Positions 5,569 to 8,161 of a stretch of DNA of 8,161 nucleotides are shown here, piece by piece. The translations under genes and the position numbers were made by a program. The stretch is taken from contig JAIEDJ010000228.1 of NCBI GenBank assembly GCA_029068025.1, forward strand, positions 1-8,161. Direction: 5' to 3'. The notes below the pieces were generated by a model. The model made no database searches. It was not told where the DNA came from and was given only the letters and a program-made list of their open reading frames with translations. The stretch's first letter is position 1. Each line of letters begins with the position of its first letter. This DNA is from Oscillospiraceae bacterium. Its GTDB lineage: Bacteria > Bacillota > Clostridia > Oscillospirales > Ruminococcaceae.

Positions 5569-6168
5569 TTAATCATCAAAATAGATCGTAATATTACACA
5601 GCTCATCGCTTGCGTTAAACATAAGAGAAAAGCAGAGCGAGAGCGTGCCGCTTTTTCTGTATGCCCAGATCCACCAGCCTTCTCTGTAATAAGGCGTTCC
5701 GAGTGCCGCCTGGGTCTCCTTCGCGGACGCTCCGAGACTGATCCCGTTAAATGAGATCGTCTGCGTATCCGCATTATCCGGATCATCGGAATAAATGACA
5801 ACGTCAGCAGGGGCAGCCGATGATATATCGTTATAGCTGTTTATATTTTTGTAGCTGAGCAAAAGCACAACATTATTTTCCAGAGTGATCACAGCGGAAG
5901 CCGAGCCGCTGTCATTTATTTTGATATCCGCTTTTCTGATATCACTGCCGAGACCCTCGATCGTAAGCGGATCGGGCAGCGGCTTCTGATCTATGCGGAC
6001 CGCTTTTAAAAAAGTTTCCGTAGTCCACCCGTCAGACGGCACGGGGATCGGGTATGTTTCGATAACGTCGCTTTGGACAGGTTCTTCGCCTTTGTCGCAC
6101 GCGCTGAACGTAAAAAGTACCGTCACAGCCAACATAGCGAATAAAATTCTTTTCATAGTGCCGCTCAT
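5569..6168 (-). CDS. Putative lipoprotein
   Basis: A 199-residue secreted protein expected to be anchored to the outer face of the membrane. Residues 5-23 form a lysine/arginine-led hydrophobic signal (MKRILFAMLAVTVLF) ending in FSAC, so C24 is the likely lipidated cysteine. The mature part is acidic and strand-rich. Near 142-161, NGISLGASAKETQAALGTPY resembles the SmpA/OmlA-like or BLIP-like motif in which a lone helix follows ISLG and precedes LGxP. No catalytic motif is seen. The ATG at 6168 overlaps the upstream stop as ATGA, implying translational coupling; an internal ATG four codons later is equally compatible with the signal. It is the last gene of the three-gene operon before the 51-bp palindrome. 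The function is unknown. Confidence 0.85.
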   Translation of the reverse strand: MSGTMKRILFAMLAVTVLFTFSACDKGEEPVQSDVIETYPIPVPSDGWTTETFLKAVRIDQKPLPDPLTIEGLGSDIRKADIKINDSGSASAVITLENNVVLLLSYKNINSYNDISSAAPADVVIYSDDPDNADTQTISFNGISLGASAKETQAALGTPYYREGWWIWAYRKSGTLSLCFSLMFNASDELCNITIYFDD

Positions 6169-7448
6169 TTCAGCTTTTTAAGGATCTTTGCCGCTTCCTC
6201 GTGACCGTTCTCGGCGGCGAGCGAGAAATATTTCCTCGCTTCTGTCATATCCTTTGGAACGTATACGCCCTTGAGGTACATTACCCCGAGATTGTACTGC
6301 GCTATGTTCATATTCTGATCCGCCGCGGTCTTGAACCAGCGGAACGCTTCGGCGGGATCCTTTGCCGTGCCGCTGCCCGTGTACAGGCACTTTCCATACG
6401 AGCACATCGCTCTCAGATGTCCGACCTCGGCGGCACGTTTGTAGAACACAGCCGCGCCCTCCATATCCTTTTCCGCAAGACAGCGCCGAGCGCTCTGATA
6501 CAGCTCCTCGCCGTCGTCCGCAAGCGGCTCGGGGATCTCGGTCTCGGGCGGGATATCCGGGATCACGCCGCTTTCAGCGACGTTTTTCCACTTCTGCGCG
6601 AGAACGGGATCTTTTTTTGTGTGAACACCGTTCTCATAGCACATTGCGATTATCTGCGCGGCTTCTTTGCAGCCCTTCTTTGCGGCGCTGAGAAAACAGT
6701 TGAACGCTTTTTCCTCGTCGATCTCGCACGCTATCCCCTCGGCGCATAGGTAGCCTACCATGTATTCCGCCTGGGCGACGCCGTTTTCCGCGCCGCGAAT
6801 GAACCACTCCAGCGCTCCCGCGCCGTCCTGAACGCCGCCGCGTCCCTCAAGACGGTAGCTTCCCATATAATACTGAGCCTCGCCGTGATCCTGGAGAGCG
6901 GCGCACTCGAACCAATACAGAGCCTTTTCGTAGTCGTGGATACGGTCGAAGTGACGTCCGAGCGAATACTGCTCGGCAGCGTCGGTGACGTTCTTTTTCG
7001 ATTCCGTTTCGGACGCGGGCAGCAGCTCCGTTTTCTTAAACGAGACCTCACAGCCCACAGCGCCGCCTACCGCTTCGACCATATCGGCGGCTGTTCTGCC
7101 CTTGATCCCGAGTTCATCACGCAGCGATTTCACGCAGCCCGCAGCGGCGGCGCAGCGCACTTCAAACGGCTTTTCGCGCACCGCATACAGCTTTTTCGCA
7201 CAACCGTCGTACAGCGCAACATATGCCTGCCGTCTGACGGCGGGTTCCTTGGGAAAGTAATCGGCTATCAGCGCGTCGGCTCGGCGGAGATCCAACAGCG
7301 ATTCCTCGCCGAATTTATTTGTGATATAGCAGAGCACTCCCTTGAGATCGCGGACAGCCTCGCCTTTTTTTGTGTGGACAGTCCTGCAATAGCCGCAGTA
7401 GTCCTGTTTTTTATCATCAAAGGTTCTTCCGCAGCGCGCGCATTTCAT
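6165..7448 (-). CDS. Zinc-ribbon and Sel1-repeat protein
   Basis: A 427-residue soluble protein. An N-terminal zinc ribbon uses C3, C6, C18 and C21 (MKCARCG, then YCGYC). Residues about 32-130 form a helical domain with FGEESLLDLRRADALIADYFPKEP, resembling a small domain seen in Firmicute kinase- and chaperone-associated proteins (from memory, not a database result). Then come two blocks of Sel1-like repeats, about 155-294 and 313-420, with the usual pattern A-x-Y-x-L-G-x-x-Y-x-x-G followed by A-x-x-W-F-x-x-A-A-x-x-G, split by a proline/glutamate-rich linker (295-312). Sel1 repeats are protein-protein scaffolds. There is no signal peptide, so it should be cytoplasmic. GGAGG sits eight bases before the ATG. 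Both ends overlap neighbours by ATGA, so it is the middle gene of a tight operon. It probably recruits partners for the membrane protein or lipoprotein; the partners are unknown. Confidence 0.9.
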   Translation of the reverse strand: MKCARCGRTFDDKKQDYCGYCRTVHTKKGEAVRDLKGVLCYITNKFGEESLLDLRRADALIADYFPKEPAVRRQAYVALYDGCAKKLYAVREKPFEVRCAAAAGCVKSLRDELGIKGRTAADMVEAVGGAVGCEVSFKKTELLPASETESKKNVTDAAEQYSLGRHFDRIHDYEKALYWFECAALQDHGEAQYYMGSYRLEGRGGVQDGAGALEWFIRGAENGVAQAEYMVGYLCAEGIACEIDEEKAFNCFLSAAKKGCKEAAQIIAMCYENGVHTKKDPVLAQKWKNVAESGVIPDIPPETEIPEPLADDGEELYQSARRCLAEKDMEGAAVFYKRAAEVGHLRAMCSYGKCLYTGSGTAKDPAEAFRWFKTAADQNMNIAQYNLGVMYLKGVYVPKDMTEARKYFSLAAENGHEEAAKILKKLK

Positions 7449-7717
7449 ACGTCGATCCTCCCCGACAACAGATTATGAGAAAAAACGCAGATCAGCAGCA
7501 TCACAGCCGCAGCCGCAATGCCGATCACTCCGAGAATTATAAAAACAACAGCTTTTGTAATATTCCGTTTGTGCTGAATGTGATCTGCGGTTTCCGCTGT
7601 CTTGATCCTGACAGCAGAGCTTATTCCGACAGCAAGGGAAGCCGAACTCAATATAAAAACGCTGACGGCGATAACCGTCATCGCGATCTGACCGAAAAGC
7701 CATGTGAAAAGTGTCAT
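7445..7717 (-). CDS. Small two-helix membrane protein
   Basis: A 90-residue protein with two membrane segments, about 5-33 and 54-81, joined by a polar charged loop (RIKTAETADHIQHKRN). The start at 7717 is chosen because GAGGGGG (7726-7732) lies eight bases upstream; an ATG at 7765 is in frame but lacks a ribosome site and lies upstream of the expected transcription start near 7749. It is the first gene of the operon, and its stop overlaps the start of the Sel1-repeat gene by ATGA. I do not recognise the family. The operon context suggests a membrane anchor or partner for the Sel1-repeat protein. Confidence 0.8.
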   Translation of the reverse strand: MTLFTWLFGQIAMTVIAVSVFILSSASLAVGISSAVRIKTAETADHIQHKRNITKAVVFIILGVIGIAAAAVMLLICVFSHNLLSGRIDV

Positions 7718-7755
7718 ATTCAGTTCCCCCTCTTGAGCACATCTATACATTGTAT

Positions 7756-7784
7756 ATTGTATCACAATTTATCGGATTTGTCAA
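7756..7784 (-). promoter_or_regulatory. Promoter of the membrane protein/Sel1-repeat/lipoprotein operon
   Basis: On the minus strand TTGACA (7779-7784) and TACAAT (7756-7761) are 17 bases apart. Initiation near 7749 gives a leader of about 32 bases before the ATG at 7717. This is the only strong leftward promoter seen for the gene series to its left, although readthrough past the 51-bp palindrome is not proven. Confidence 0.82.
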
Positions 7785-7832
7785 CGAGTAGGACGGCATT
7801 TATTACTTTTTTGTGATTTTTTTCAAAAAGAG

Positions 7833-7861
7833 TTGAAGCATTTACGTGAAAATGCTATAAT
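7833..7861 (+). promoter_or_regulatory. Rightward promoter with extended -10
   Basis: TTGAAG (7833-7838) and TATAAT (7856-7861) are 17 bases apart, and TGC directly before the -10 box makes it an extended -10 element. Initiation is expected near 7868. No protein-coding gene follows in the window, so the product is either a noncoding RNA or a long leader for a gene beyond the edge. Confidence 0.75.
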
Positions 7862-7867
7862 GAACTT

Positions 7868-7991
7868 GTGATCAAGAACAGAGGTCGGTGAAGCCAGCAG
7901 CGGTCTGTAAAACCTATTAAATGTTGATCTCGGCGTAAGTTTCTTGTATCGCTTTTGTCGCGTGTATCTTGGCTAGGGCGCTTTTTTGATC
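7868..7991 (+). ncRNA. Possible structured noncoding transcript or leader
   Basis: Directly downstream of the rightward promoter, GATCAAGAA (7870-7878) can pair with TTTTTTGATC (7982-7991) over nine pairs including one G-U, closing about 100 bases. Inside, ACAGA (7879-7883) can pair with TCTGT (7904-7908). The interior includes the TGTTGATCTCG motif (7922-7932) shared with the 4.8-5.1 kb repeats. It matches no riboswitch, 6S, SRP, tmRNA or RNase P core that I can recognise. The end point is a guess; no GC hairpin with a T tail closes it. Confidence 0.25.
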
Positions 7992-8030
7992 GGGTTTTAT
8001 AACGCTGAAGAGGGGGCTGTTTATCAAAAA

Positions 8031-8062
8031 ATTTCAAAAACGTGCGGCGCAAAGCGCCGCAC
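8031..8062 (-). terminator. Leftward intrinsic terminator for a gene beyond the right edge
   Basis: GTGCGGCGC (8042-8050) pairs perfectly with GCGCCGCAC (8054-8062) around three bases. On the minus strand the hairpin is followed by GTTTTTGAAATTTTTTG, a T-rich tail. This is the expected form for a leftward terminator, so a minus-strand gene probably ends just outside the window. On the plus strand no T tail follows. Confidence 0.6.
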
Positions 8063-8070
8063 TAGCCAAC

Positions 8071-8111
8071 CCATGCGGTTCAGCTTCACTTCGTTTCGCT
8101 GCACCGTGTGG
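8071..8111. repeat. Imperfect hairpin at right end
   Basis: CCA, CGGT and CAGC (8071-8084) pair with GCTG, ACCG and TGG (8098-8111), with small symmetric mismatches and a 13-base loop. It follows the perfect hairpin at 8042-8062 and is followed by GACTGCGTTTT, which resembles GACTGCGTGTTT in repeat copy 2 (5022 onward). Confidence 0.4.
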
Positions 8112-8161
8112 GACTGCGTTTTTTAATTTTGAGTGAACCCCGCCTTGGTGTTAGCGGCGGT

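Larger units (their letters stand above)
7766..8161. other. Gene-free right end
   Basis: No frame here is supported by a ribosome site and protein-like composition. The stretch contains two divergent promoters, a possible structured transcript, repeat-family modules and a leftward terminator, listed separately. Confidence 0.7.

Noticed and set aside
6885..7478. Plus-strand frame of 197 codons
   Set aside because: It mirrors the Sel1-repeat gene and has no ribosome site or recognisable family.
7868..7991. Known housekeeping RNA (6S, SRP, tmRNA, RNase P) or a known riboswitch
   Set aside because: None of the conserved cores I can recall, such as the SRP GGAAGCAGC loop or the RNase P GAGGAAAGTCC motif, is present.
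7855..8052. Minus-strand frame of 65 codons
   Set aside because: It has no ribosome site, it overlaps a terminator-like hairpin and a promoter -10 box, and its Arg/Lys-rich content looks noncoding.

Overview
The window looks like a chromosomal segment from a gut or rumen Firmicute, probably Clostridia and most likely a Ruminococcus-type member of the Oscillospiraceae. This is inferred from strong AGGAGG-type ribosome sites, near-consensus TTGACA/17 bp/TATAAT promoters in AT-rich gaps, moderate-GC genes, and the gene families present. No rRNA or tRNA is present, so the assignment is tentative.

Left part (1-2930). A consensus promoter at 251-279 fires leftward into a small broken or oddly started gene (60-216) and then the first codons of another gene (1-22). 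Divergent from it, a Na+/phosphate cotransporter with a C-terminal PhoU domain (418-2169) ends at a clear terminator. Next comes a compact HicA-HicB toxin-antitoxin module (2286-2886) with its own consensus promoter and terminator.

Right part (2942-7717, all minus strand). From upstream to downstream the order is: a 90-aa two-helix membrane protein; a zinc-ribbon/Sel1-repeat protein; a small lipoprotein; a 51-bp perfect palindrome; a 116-aa cysteine-rich protein resembling the TerY-C zinc-binding domain; a 0.4-kb gene-free stretch with two 162-bp-spaced repeat copies; a divergent Ser/Thr protein kinase with C-terminal zinc-binding cysteines; and a GNAT acetyltransferase. The first three genes overlap by ATGA junctions and share one consensus promoter (7756-7784). 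The kinase stop codon abuts the acetyltransferase start. A kinase of this type next to a TerY-C-like protein recalls the kinase/PP2C/vWA (TerY) phospho-signalling modules. Neither the PP2C phosphatase nor the vWA protein is in the window. The reading offered here is a reduced or variant phospho-signalling locus linked to a membrane-associated Sel1-repeat/lipoprotein operon.

Far right (7766-8161). No convincing gene is present. The stretch holds two divergent promoters, a possible structured transcript, a leftward terminator for a gene beyond the edge, and sequence modules resembling the intergenic repeats at 4.7-5.1 kb.

The most unusual material is the intergenic repeat family (a head ATTTCAAA followed by a strong hairpin, and a tail TGTTGATCTTG). 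One of its two full copies carries a complete terminator-like hairpin, and the other lacks it by a 23-bp deletion between short direct repeats.
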